DNA of 7,737 nt from Streptosporangiaceae bacterium (GTDB taxonomy: Bacteria > Actinomycetota > Actinomycetes > Streptosporangiales > Streptosporangiaceae): positions 1 to 7,737 of the forward strand of contig JASIBJ010000074.1 of assembly GCA_030045215.1 (NCBI GenBank), given 5' to 3'. The position numbers and the translations under genes are program-made. Of this stretch, positions 1 to 5,793 are shown one piece after another. A model generated the notes under the pieces. The model was not told the origin of the DNA. It saw only the letters and a list, made by a program, of their open reading frames with translations, and did no database searches. How positions within the stretch are numbered: position 1 is the first letter of the stretch; the number at the start of each line of letters is the position of its first letter.

Positions 1-569
1 CGCTTCCGCTCAGACGCCTCGAACCGGGGCCGGTGCTCGTCGACGTGCTGCCGGGCCCGGTGGGCAAGCTGGCGGCAGTTCGCCTCGCTGCGGCCGACGA
101 TGCGCGCGGTCTCGTCGTAGCCGTAGCCGAAGACGTCGTGCAGCAGGAATACGGCCCGCTCGACCGGCGTCAGGCGTTCCAGCAACAGCAGGAATGCCAT
201 GGACAGCGAGTCCGCCTGCTCGGCCAGGTCCGCCGGGTCGGCGGCCGGGCGGCCGAGGGTCGGGGGGCCGGTCACCAGCGGCTCGGGCAGCCAGTGGCCG
301 ACATAGGACTCGCGCCGTACCCTGGCCGACCGCAGATGGTCGATGCATAGCCGGGTCGTGACCGCCGACAGGTAGGCCCTGGGCGACTCCGGCCGGCTCG
401 AACCCGCCATCGCCTGGTGGTAGCGCAGGAACGCCTCCTGGACGATGTCCTCGGCCTCGGACACGGTGCCGAGCATCCGGTACGCGATCGAGAACATCAG
501 CGCCCGGAGCTGTTCGAACGCCTGGCCGGTGGCGGCGGTTCTGGCTGCGGAGTCCGGTCCGGCCGGCAT
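1..569 (-). CDS. ECF41-type (SigJ-like) RNA polymerase sigma factor, 3' end outside window
   Basis: Extracytoplasmic-function sigma factor that directs RNA polymerase to its own promoter class. The first 189 residues are visible. Region sigma2 spans about residues 17-83, with YRMLGTVSEAEDIVQEAFLR (30-49) and AYLSAVTTRLCIDHLRSAR (65-83). The linker carries WLPEP at 93-97, which is characteristic of group ECF41. Region sigma4 spans about 122-177 (LLERLTPVERAVFLLHDVFG, then an HTH ending ANCRQLAHRAR). The chain then enters HRPRFEAS, the usual junction to the fused C-terminal SnoaL/NTF2-like regulatory domain, which lies beyond position 1. ECF41 proteins are typically about 280-310 residues, so about 100 are missing from view. 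The ATG at 569-567 follows the epimerase stop by one base (TGAGATG), so translational coupling is likely. ECF41 factors lack a classical anti-sigma partner; the fused domain controls activity. The ECF41 assignment is strong. The activating signal is unknown. Confidence 0.94.
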   Translation of the reverse strand, partial: MPAGPDSAARTAATGQAFEQLRALMFSIAYRMLGTVSEAEDIVQEAFLRYHQAMAGSSRPESPRAYLSAVTTRLCIDHLRSARVRRESYVGHWLPEPLVTGPPTLGRPAADPADLAEQADSLSMAFLLLLERLTPVERAVFLLHDVFGYGYDETARIVGRSEANCRQLAHRARQHVDEHRPRFEASERK

Positions 570-570
570 C

Positions 571-1530
571 TCAGGCCGCCTCATCGAGTTCGGATGGCAG
601 GGCCCGGTCGAGCCCGCGCAGGAATCCGTCTCGCCAGCTCGCCCATATCGGCTGCCAGCCGAGTGCGCGCTTTGCCTTGGCGTTCGAGCTCCCGCGGACC
701 TGGGTCATGACCGAGATGCCTGCCTCGCCGCCGAGCAGCCGGCCGAGCCACGAGGGCACGTGCAGTGGCGGCTTGGCGCCCGCGCCCCTCGCCAGCAGCG
801 GCAGCCAGTCGGCGACGGCGGCGGGCTCATCGTCGACGATGTTGTACAGGCCCGGCGCCCCGGTGTCCACCGCCAGCACCGTGGCGGTGGCCGCATCCGT
901 CACGTGCAGGAACGACCAGACGCCGGCGCCATTGCCGATCACCGGCACCTGCCTGCGCCGCAGCAGGCCGGTCAAGGCCTCCGACGCGCCGGGTCCGTAC
1001 AGGCTGCCGTAGCGCAGCACGACTCCCTCGATCGGCGCGTCCCGAACTGCCCGCTCCAGGTATTTGATGGCGGAGATCGACTCCGCTTGCGCGCGCGGCG
1101 GAGCGGGATCGAGCGGATCGTCCTCCGATTTCACCGGCCCGCCCGACCTGGCGTTCGGCCATCCCGCGTAGCTCTGGGCGATGAACCGGCGCACGCCCTG
1201 CGCTTCGGAAGCAGCCAGTAGGTGATCGAGCCCGGTGGTTCGCAGCCGGTTAGTGGCCGCGAACGACACGTCAAAGCGCCGCAGGTTGAGGTTCGCCGGG
1301 ATCGCGGTCATCTCGTGAATGACGACCTCAGGCTCCGCCCGCGCGACGGTCTGGCCGACCGCCTCGGCGTCGAGCCCGTCGAGCAGGTATGGCTGCGCAC
1401 CGGCCCCGCGCAGCGAGTCCAGCTTGGCCTGACTGCGAGTCGTCGCACCGACCTGGTGCCCGGCCGTGACCAGCTGCGGCACCAGTTGCCGGCCGATCGC
1501 TCCAGTTGCCCCGACCACAAGCACGCGCAT
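571..1530 (-). CDS. NAD(P)-dependent epimerase/reductase-like protein, ECF41-linked (extended SDR fold)
   Basis: A 319-residue Rossmann-fold protein of the NAD-dependent epimerase/dehydratase family, probably cytosolic. The N-terminus is a nucleotide-binding site, VVGATGAIG with G7xxG10xxG13. Family blocks follow: LRYGSLYGPG (172-181), WSFLHVTDAA (205-214), YNIVDDEP (229-236) and KAKRALGWQP (285-294). The SDR YxxxK motif is not intact: K156 in SAIKYLER fits the lysine, but the residue four before it is Ile152, so the classical Tyr is absent and the chemistry is uncertain. Start: ATG at 1530 has GGAGGGG upstream (1548-1542) and places the glycine motif normally; an in-frame ATG at 1557 has no ribosome binding site. 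It is first gene of the unit with the sigma factor and lies behind an ECF41-like promoter. Oxidoreductase or epimerase genes are standard partners of ECF41 factors. The substrate is unknown. Confidence 0.9.
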   Translation of the reverse strand: MRVLVVGATGAIGRQLVPQLVTAGHQVGATTRSQAKLDSLRGAGAQPYLLDGLDAEAVGQTVARAEPEVVIHEMTAIPANLNLRRFDVSFAATNRLRTTGLDHLLAASEAQGVRRFIAQSYAGWPNARSGGPVKSEDDPLDPAPPRAQAESISAIKYLERAVRDAPIEGVVLRYGSLYGPGASEALTGLLRRRQVPVIGNGAGVWSFLHVTDAATATVLAVDTGAPGLYNIVDDEPAAVADWLPLLARGAGAKPPLHVPSWLGRLLGGEAGISVMTQVRGSSNAKAKRALGWQPIWASWRDGFLRGLDRALPSELDEAA

Positions 1531-1541
1531 CGCGAGTTCCG

Positions 1542-1548
1542 CCCCTCC
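1542..1548 (-). promoter_or_regulatory. Ribosome binding site deciding the epimerase start
   Basis: GGAGGGG on the minus strand lies 11 bases before the ATG at 1530. The spacing is slightly long. The alternative in-frame ATG at 1557 has only an AT-rich leader with no purine-rich site, so 1530 is preferred. Confidence 0.55.
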
Positions 1549-1579
1549 GGCTGTCATTCAGAAATCAATCACACGCGAA

Positions 1580-1606
1580 GACGAGATACGCCGGCGCCCT
1601 GTGACA
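1580..1606 (-). promoter_or_regulatory. ECF41-type promoter of the epimerase-sigma unit
   Basis: On the minus strand, TGTCACA at 1606-1600 and CGTC at 1583-1580 are separated by exactly 16 bases. These are the two elements described for ECF41 target promoters. The -10 element ends 49 bases before the chosen epimerase start, leaving a short leader of about 43-45 bases that contains the GGAGGGG ribosome binding site. Because the sigma factor is the second gene of this transcript, the promoter implies positive autoregulation. The motif match is direct; use by this sigma factor is inferred. Confidence 0.82.
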
Positions 1607-1631
1607 CCGGCGGACAGCTTTCTTACCGGAA

Positions 1632-1653
1632 CGAGGCCGGGCCGAGGCCGGGC
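1632..1653. repeat. Perfect tandem 11-bp repeat between dinB and the ECF41 promoter
   Basis: CGAGGCCGGGC occurs twice back to back (1632-1642 and 1643-1653) just downstream of the dinB stop codon. It can only form weak short GGCC hairpins, so it is at best a poor terminator. Read-through from dinB into the epimerase-sigma unit is therefore possible. Confidence 0.6.
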
Positions 1654-1660
1654 ACGCTCG

Positions 1661-2704
1661 CTACCTCGCGTCCTCCTCGGCGAACTCGGCGCGAACTCCG
1701 AGCAGCCTGACCGGACGCCGGTCGGCGAACCTCTCCAGTGCGGCCAGTGCCGCCTCCTCGATCACGGCCCGGTCGCTGGTCGGCTCGGCGAGCGGCACTC
1801 CGTGCGTGCTGGTGAAAAACGGCTTGTACCTGACTTTAACGACAATCCTGATCGCTGGCCGGCGTTCGGCCAGCACGTCGGCGGTCACCTGGTCGGCGAT
1901 CTTGACAACTTCGCCGCGGACCTCGTCCCAGTCGGCGAGGTCCCGCTGGAATGTGACCTCTCGGCTCCGGGACCTGGGCACGTACGGATCAGCGCTGACC
2001 TCGGTCGAGCCGATCCCGCGCGCGGTCAGCGCCAGCCACGGGCCGTTCGCCGGCCCGAAGCGGGCGGCCAACGCGGCGACGTCGGCGCTGGCCAGCTGCG
2101 CGACGGTAGCGATGCCGAGTCCTTCCAGCTTGTGTGCGGTCTTCGCGCCGATGCCCCACAGCGCGCTGACAGGCTGCTCGCCGAGCACCTCGAACCAGTT
2201 CGACGACGTGAGCCGGAATACCCCGGCCGGCTTGCCGAAACCAGTGGCCAGCTTGGCCTGGAGCCTGTTCTCGCCGATGCCGACGCTGCACTCAAGCCGC
2301 GTTGCCGCGGCGACCCGGTCCTGCACCTGCCGAGCGAACGACTCCGGCTCGTCGGTCTCGGCCGCGAGGAACGCCTCGTCCCAGCCCATCACCTCCGTGA
2401 CCGGGCTCAGTTCGCGCAGCACCGCCATGACCTGCGCGGATGCCTCCTCGTAGGTGGCGCGGTCGGAGGGCAGGAACACGGCGTCGGGGCAGCGCCGGGC
2501 TGCCGTGCGCATGGGCAGCCCGGAGTGCACGCCGCGCAGGCGGGCCTCGTAGGACGCGGTGGCGACGACCCCCCGCTTGGTCGGGTCGCCATCGCCGCCG
2601 ACGACGACCGGCCGGCCGCGCAGTTCGGGCCGGCGCAGTACCTCCACGGCCGCGATGAACTGGTCCAGATCCACATGCAAGATCCAGCGCCGCACCTCAG
2701 CCAC
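1661..2704 (-). CDS. dinB: DNA polymerase IV, Y family, DinB2-type
   Basis: Translesion DNA polymerase, 347 residues, close to mycobacterial DinB2 in length. Palm/finger motifs in order: HVDLDQFIAAVE (10-21) with catalytic Asp12, YEAR (52-55), GWDEAFL (107-113) with catalytic Asp109 and Glu110, and SVGIGENRLQAKLAT (140-154). The thumb HhH segment is LWGIGAKTAHKLEGLG (182-197). A little finger follows, with RSREVTFQRDL at 245-255. The usual aromatic steric gate, five residues after the first catalytic Asp, is Ile17, resembling the Leu of DinB2. The C-terminus (EFAEEDAR) shows no QxxLxxF-type clamp-binding motif, also DinB2-like. The start is GTG with essentially no ribosome binding site, and GATACT lies five bases upstream, suggesting a leaderless transcript. 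No mycobacterial-type LexA box (TCGAAC-N4-GTTCGA) is visible upstream. It appears to be an independent unit. Confidence 0.95.
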   Translation of the reverse strand: MAEVRRWILHVDLDQFIAAVEVLRRPELRGRPVVVGGDGDPTKRGVVATASYEARLRGVHSGLPMRTAARRCPDAVFLPSDRATYEEASAQVMAVLRELSPVTEVMGWDEAFLAAETDEPESFARQVQDRVAAATRLECSVGIGENRLQAKLATGFGKPAGVFRLTSSNWFEVLGEQPVSALWGIGAKTAHKLEGLGIATVAQLASADVAALAARFGPANGPWLALTARGIGSTEVSADPYVPRSRSREVTFQRDLADWDEVRGEVVKIADQVTADVLAERRPAIRIVVKVRYKPFFTSTHGVPLAEPTSDRAVIEEAALAALERFADRRPVRLLGVRAEFAEEDAR

Positions 2705-2709
2705 GCCTC

Positions 2710-2715
2710 AGTATC
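2710..2715 (-). promoter_or_regulatory. Possible dinB -10 element, leaderless start
   Basis: GATACT on the minus strand ends five bases before the GTG start codon, which would place transcription initiation at or next to the start codon. No good -35 hexamer was found at normal spacing, so this is a modest call. Confidence 0.35.
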
Positions 2716-2735
2716 GCAGCCCGGGCAATCTGCGA
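2714..2735. repeat. Inverted repeat in the dinB upstream region
   Basis: TCGCAG (2714-2719) and CTGCGA (2730-2735) form a 6-bp inverted repeat with a 10-base spacer. The start-proximal arm overlaps the proposed dinB -10 element by two bases, a position suited to an operator. It could equally be chance in GC-rich DNA. Confidence 0.35.
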
Positions 2736-2836
2736 CTGCCGATCCTGTGGGCACTCCTGTGGGCCGGCACGTGTGGTGCCTTCCGCGATCTTTGGCGACC
2801 GTGGAGTCAGCCAGACGACACAGAAGGGCAGACACG

Positions 2837-3055
2837 GTGACTGTTACCCAGATCTGGAGAACTTCCCAGATATGCGAGACCGAAGGCCGGGCACCGACGG
2901 CGAGTGGCAAGCGTGGCCGTCGCCACCGGGCGGGGATTCGGGTGTGGGCCCTGCTGAACGCTCAGGCTCTGCTCAACGGCACGGCCGGAACCCTGGCCGG
3001 CGTCCCCCTTATCGAGGACGACCGCCGGCGTATGGCCGCGCGGCGAGGGAACTGA
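2837..3055 (+). CDS. Possible small protein of unknown function (72 residues), doubtful
   Basis: This is the only candidate gene in the 383-base stretch between dinB and the NB-ARC regulator. GTG at 2837 is preceded by AGAAGGG (2822-2828) at an 8-base spacing, a good ribosome binding site. The predicted product is basic in the middle (SGKRGRRHRAG, 23-33), then has a hydrophobic/helical segment VWALLNAQALLNG (36-48), and ends with an Arg-rich tail (DDRRRMAARRGN). I recognise no family. Third-position G/C is only about three quarters, lower than the neighbours. The open frame continues upstream across the dinB antisense strand, so openness alone is weak evidence. Its stop lies nine bases before a strong hairpin that could terminate it. 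The palindrome CCAGATCTGG at 2848-2857 falls inside the reading frame, so the stretch may be regulatory instead. Confidence 0.35.
   Translation: MTVTQIWRTSQICETEGRAPTASGKRGRRHRAGIRVWALLNAQALLNGTAGTLAGVPLIEDDRRRMAARRGN
2847..2873 (+). repeat. CCCAGAT direct repeats, the first within a palindrome
   Basis: CCCAGATCT (2847-2855) and CCCAGATAT (2865-2873) are direct repeats 18 bp apart; the first is part of the perfect palindrome CCAGATCTGG (2848-2857). The arrangement could be a protein-binding site, but it lies within the first codons of the doubtful small ORF. Confidence 0.35.
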
Positions 3056-3064
3056 CGGAAAGAT

Positions 3065-3109
3065 GCTCGAGGGCCGAGCTTTGCTTCTCAGAGGCTCTGG
3101 CCCTCGAGC
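3065..3109. terminator. Strong hairpin overlapping the 3' end of the NB-ARC regulator gene
   Basis: GCTCGAGGGCC (3065-3075) pairs perfectly with GGCCCTCGAGC (3099-3109). The stem continues inward as GAGC (3076-3079) with GCTC (3094-3097) across one bulged base at 3098, giving 15 pairs and a 14-base loop. Read on the minus strand it begins within the last codons of the regulator, encloses its TGA stop (3090-3088), and is followed by ATCTTTCC, a weak U-run. Read on the plus strand it follows the small ORF stop by nine bases. It is probably an intrinsic-type terminator, possibly working in both directions. Confidence 0.7.
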
Positions 3110-5616
3110 GTGTCCCGCACGCGTCGGGCGTCGGGCGCCCCGATCTTCTGATAGATCTCCAGGGCTTGGCGCAGGTGCGCGGTAGCTTCGGCGGGATCCC
3201 CGGGAAGAAGGCTGCGGCCTATTCCCTCCAGCGCCCGTGCTTGCTCACCCGGTGTGCCAAGCTCGCGGGCGATGGCAAGCGCCTCAGCGTGACGGTTTCG
3301 GGCTTCCTGCGCCGCCGAGGTTCGCAGCGATAGCTCGCCGAGGCTGTTCAACACCTTGGCCAGGCCGTGCCGGTCGCCCAGGTCGCGGAACAACTCAATG
3401 GCCTCGGCCAGGCAGGCGGCGGCGGCCCGATAGTCGCCGGTCAGCTGATGCACCAGGCCGAGCTCATCAAGGGCCCATGCCTGGCCGAGCCGGTCGCCGA
3501 GGTGACGGAACAGGTCCAGGGCCTGGCGCTCGCACGTGATGGCGGCCGGATAGTCCCCTGTCAGCCGCCGCACGGCGCCGAGCTCACACAGCGCGTCGGC
3601 CTCGTCGAAGGCTGACCCAGCGCTGCGGACCAGGGGCAGCGCCTGCTCGTAGCTGGCGCTGGCGGCCTGGTAGTCGCCGGTCATCTGCTGCACCAGGCCC
3701 AGATCGATGAGGGAGACTGCTTCGGCGAGCTGATCCCTGGCGTCGCGGGCCAGCTCCAGCGCCCGCCGGTGGCTCGCGGCCGCAGCCGGGTAATCCGCCA
3801 TGTCCACCTGCACCAGACCCAGGTGGTTGAGGGCGTAGGCCTGGCCGCGGAGGTCGCCGAGATCCCGGAAAAGCCCGATCGCCTCGGCCAGGTGGGCGGT
3901 GGCGGCCGGGTAGTCATTGGTCAGCTGCTGCAGGAGACCCAGCTCGTCGAGCACGCCGGCCTGGCCGGGCAGGTCCCCGGCCTCACGGGCCGCGATGAGG
4001 GCCGTCTGATATTGCCTTGCGGCCTGGTCCCAGTGGCCGCGGGCTCGGAGGAAACCGCCCATTGCGGCAGCGATGGCGATGGCATGCAGAGGCATCTTCT
4101 GGGTGGCGGCGTAGTCGACGGACGCGTGCAGGTTGGTGCGCTCAGATTCGAGCCAGGCGGCTGCCTCGCTGGAGGTGGCGAGCTGCGGGGCGCTGGCCGG
4201 CGGGCTGGTCGGCGGCAGGCGTCCGCCGGCGGTGGTCCACGTGGGGATGTGCCGGCTGGCGGCCGCGGCGACGTGGGCGTAGTAGTTCACCACTCGGGCG
4301 GCCGCGGCGTGTGCGTCCGCGGTGTCGCCGGCGTCGGCGAGCGCGCGGGCGTATTCACGCAGCAGGTCATGCAGCAGGTAGCGGCCGGGCGCCGGCTCGG
4401 TGATCAGATGATGGTCGTACAGCTCATCGAGCTGGCCGCGGGCGTTCTCCAGGCTGGTGTCGTCGAGGGCGGCCGCGGCGTACGCGTCGATGTCCGTGCC
4501 AGGGGTCAGGCCGAGCCGGCGGAACAGCCGCTGCTGAGCCTCGCTGAGGTCGGCGTAGGACAAATCGAACGCGGCCGCGACCGACAGGTTCTCCGCGCGC
4601 ATGACGGCCAGCCGATCCCGGGCTGCCGCGAGGCCGACGGCGAGCTCCGCACCGCTGCGGGCAGGATGATGCCGAAGCTGCCGGGCGAGCATCCCGATGG
4701 CGAGCGGCAGGTATCCGCACAGCCGGGCTATGTCCCCGGCCGGGCCCGCTTCAGAGCTCAGATCGGTCCGGGCGGCAAGCCGGGCCAGCAGCGTCACCGC
4801 CTCAGCAGGACGCATGGTGCCGAGGCTGATCACTGCGGAGTCCTCGAGAGCCATCAGCCGGCGGCGGCTGGTGACCAGGACCAGGCTGCCAGGGGTGCCC
4901 GGCAGCAGTGGCCGAACCTGCTCGTGCCCGCCCGCGTCGTCCAGCAGCAAGAGGATCTTCTTGCCCGCAATGTGATCACGCCACCGGCCCGCACGAGCCT
5001 CCACGCCGGGCGGGATCTGCTGCGCGGCAACGCCGGCCGTCAGGAGCAAGCTGGCCAGCGCGTCGGCCGGGCTGACGGGTCGCTGGCCCGGGGTGTGGGC
5101 ATGCAACGGAAGGAAGAACTGCCCATCAGGAAAGCTCCCGGTCAGTCGGTGCGCGGCATGCACCGCCAGGGTCGTCTTGCCGCTACCGGCCATCCCGTCA
5201 ATCACGCAGATTCCGGGCGGCCCGCCGTCCGCAGTCACGTCGGCCAGCGTTCCCAGGAGCCGCGCCAGCTCGAGCTCGCGGCCGGTGAAGCTGCCGATAT
5301 CGCGCGGCAGGCTCCGCGTGGCTGCTGCAGCAGACCCGCCGGCCGCTCCGTTAGGCCTGGCCGCCAGCACCTCTGCGGCCGGCCCGCGCCCACGTGCCGC
5401 CGCGACGAACAGCACTCGTACCTGCCCGGTCAGGCTGAGCGCATCAGCCAGCAGCACGGCGGTGTCCTTGCGGGCGGTGCGGTTGATGCCGCGCTCCAGG
5501 TCGCTGATCGACCGGGGGCTCAGGCCCGCAGCCTCGGCTAGCTCCTCCTGCGTCAACAGGGCCTCGGTCCGAAATTGCCGCAGCAACCCGGCGAAACTCA
5601 GAACAGGCTCCGTCAC
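3088..5616 (-). CDS. Xre-type HTH / NB-ARC ATPase / TPR regulator (STAND protein)
   Basis: An 842-residue signal-transducing ATPase and probable DNA-binding regulator, cytosolic. Domains in order: an Xre-type helix-turn-helix (about 9-62; TQEELAEAAGLSPRSISDLE, then NRTARKDT); an Ala-rich linker (74-100); NB-ARC from GSFTGRELELA (108), with P-loop GMAGSGKTT (141-149), Walker B ILLLLDD (221-227), sensor VLVTSRRR (246-253), GxP block GYLPLAIGM (301-309), a winged-helix region (350-373) and an MHD-like LHDLLREYA (415-423); then eight TPR units (about 513-832) with Gly landmarks every 40 residues. No SARP or LuxR output domain is present; the N-terminal HTH is the only evident output. The start is GTG; a nearby ATG at 5624 opens a frame that stops within four codons and overlaps it. 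The gene is divergent from ybaK. In STAND proteins, ligand sensing by the repeats releases an ATP-dependent switch; signal and targets here are unknown. Confidence 0.93.
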   Translation of the reverse strand: MTEPVLSFAGLLRQFRTEALLTQEELAEAAGLSPRSISDLERGINRTARKDTAVLLADALSLTGQVRVLFVAAARGRGPAAEVLAARPNGAAGGSAAAATRSLPRDIGSFTGRELELARLLGTLADVTADGGPPGICVIDGMAGSGKTTLAVHAAHRLTGSFPDGQFFLPLHAHTPGQRPVSPADALASLLLTAGVAAQQIPPGVEARAGRWRDHIAGKKILLLLDDAGGHEQVRPLLPGTPGSLVLVTSRRRLMALEDSAVISLGTMRPAEAVTLLARLAARTDLSSEAGPAGDIARLCGYLPLAIGMLARQLRHHPARSGAELAVGLAAARDRLAVMRAENLSVAAAFDLSYADLSEAQQRLFRRLGLTPGTDIDAYAAAALDDTSLENARGQLDELYDHHLITEPAPGRYLLHDLLREYARALADAGDTADAHAAAARVVNYYAHVAAAASRHIPTWTTAGGRLPPTSPPASAPQLATSSEAAAWLESERTNLHASVDYAATQKMPLHAIAIAAAMGGFLRARGHWDQAARQYQTALIAAREAGDLPGQAGVLDELGLLQQLTNDYPAATAHLAEAIGLFRDLGDLRGQAYALNHLGLVQVDMADYPAAAASHRRALELARDARDQLAEAVSLIDLGLVQQMTGDYQAASASYEQALPLVRSAGSAFDEADALCELGAVRRLTGDYPAAITCERQALDLFRHLGDRLGQAWALDELGLVHQLTGDYRAAAACLAEAIELFRDLGDRHGLAKVLNSLGELSLRTSAAQEARNRHAEALAIARELGTPGEQARALEGIGRSLLPGDPAEATAHLRQALEIYQKIGAPDARRVRDTLEGQSL
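3121..4080 (-). repeat. Eight TPR-coding units with exact 120-bp periodicity
   Basis: Within the regulator, the conserved LG glycine recurs at residues 520, 560, 600, 640, 680, 720, 760 and 800 with no insertions or deletions. Units carry (L/M)TGDY-type turns followed by AA pairs. The DNA repeats visibly, for example GGTAGTCGCCGGTCA-like stretches in several units. Units 2 and 6 (3853-3951 and 3373-3471) are the most alike, 26 of 33 residues identical. Confidence 0.85.
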
Positions 5617-5793
5617 CGCTCCATCGTCCCCTCACAAGACCACCGCCGGCCGCGCAGCTCCCGAGCTTACGAGCCCATCTGCGCAGCCGCTATCCGTGGC
5701 CGCAGGGGCCTGGCGAAGCCATTGAACTAGCGCATAAGTGGACGATCTGAGGGCGTCAGGCGCTCCGCCGGCCACGCGACTAAGCTCGCCCGA
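5617..5793. promoter_or_regulatory. Divergent intergenic region between the NB-ARC regulator and ybaK
   Basis: These 177 bases must hold both divergent promoters. TAAGCTCG occurs once on each strand: plus at 5781-5788 (proposed ybaK -10) and minus at 5669-5662 (possible regulator -10, giving a leader of about 40 bases). Neither has a convincing -35 hexamer. A TTGAAC at 5722-5727 has no matching -10 at normal spacing. I see no gene here. Confidence 0.4.
5781..5786 (+). promoter_or_regulatory. ybaK -10 element, probable leaderless start
   Basis: TAAGCT fits the TANNNT -10 pattern and ends seven bases before the ATG at 5794. Transcription would start at about the A of the start codon. No Shine-Dalgarno sequence precedes the ATG, which agrees with a leaderless mRNA, common in actinobacteria. 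Confidence 0.5.

Noticed and set aside
445..1221. Plus-strand open frame (258 codons) over the sigma/epimerase genes
   Set aside because: It is a shadow of two well-supported minus-strand genes and has no family signature.
1632..1653. Tandem GC-rich repeat after dinB as an intrinsic terminator
   Set aside because: Only short, poorly centred pairing is possible and no U-run follows, so it was kept only as a repeat.
1466..3055. Long open plus-strand frame (529 codons) across the dinB region
   Set aside because: It is antisense to dinB, which has every Y-family motif. The openness comes from GC-rich codon bias. Only its last 73 codons, outside dinB, were kept as a doubtful small ORF.
3300..4080. 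Regular 120-bp DNA repeats resembling a repeat array such as CRISPR
   Set aside because: The repeats are degenerate, in frame and encode TPR units; there are no identical repeats with unique spacers.
3769..5541. Long open plus-strand frame (590 codons) across the NB-ARC gene
   Set aside because: It is antisense to the NB-ARC/TPR protein, low in complexity, Arg/Gly/Ala-rich and without recognisable domains.
3088..5616. Reading the regulator as an AfsR/SARP-type antibiotic regulator
   Set aside because: The N-terminus is an Xre-type HTH, not an OmpR-like winged helix plus BTAD domain; only the NB-ARC-TPR part resembles AfsR.
5722..5750. TTGAAC at 5722-5727 as a -35 element for ybaK
   Set aside because: No TANNNT element lies 16-19 bases downstream, and the likely -10 at 5781 is much too far away.
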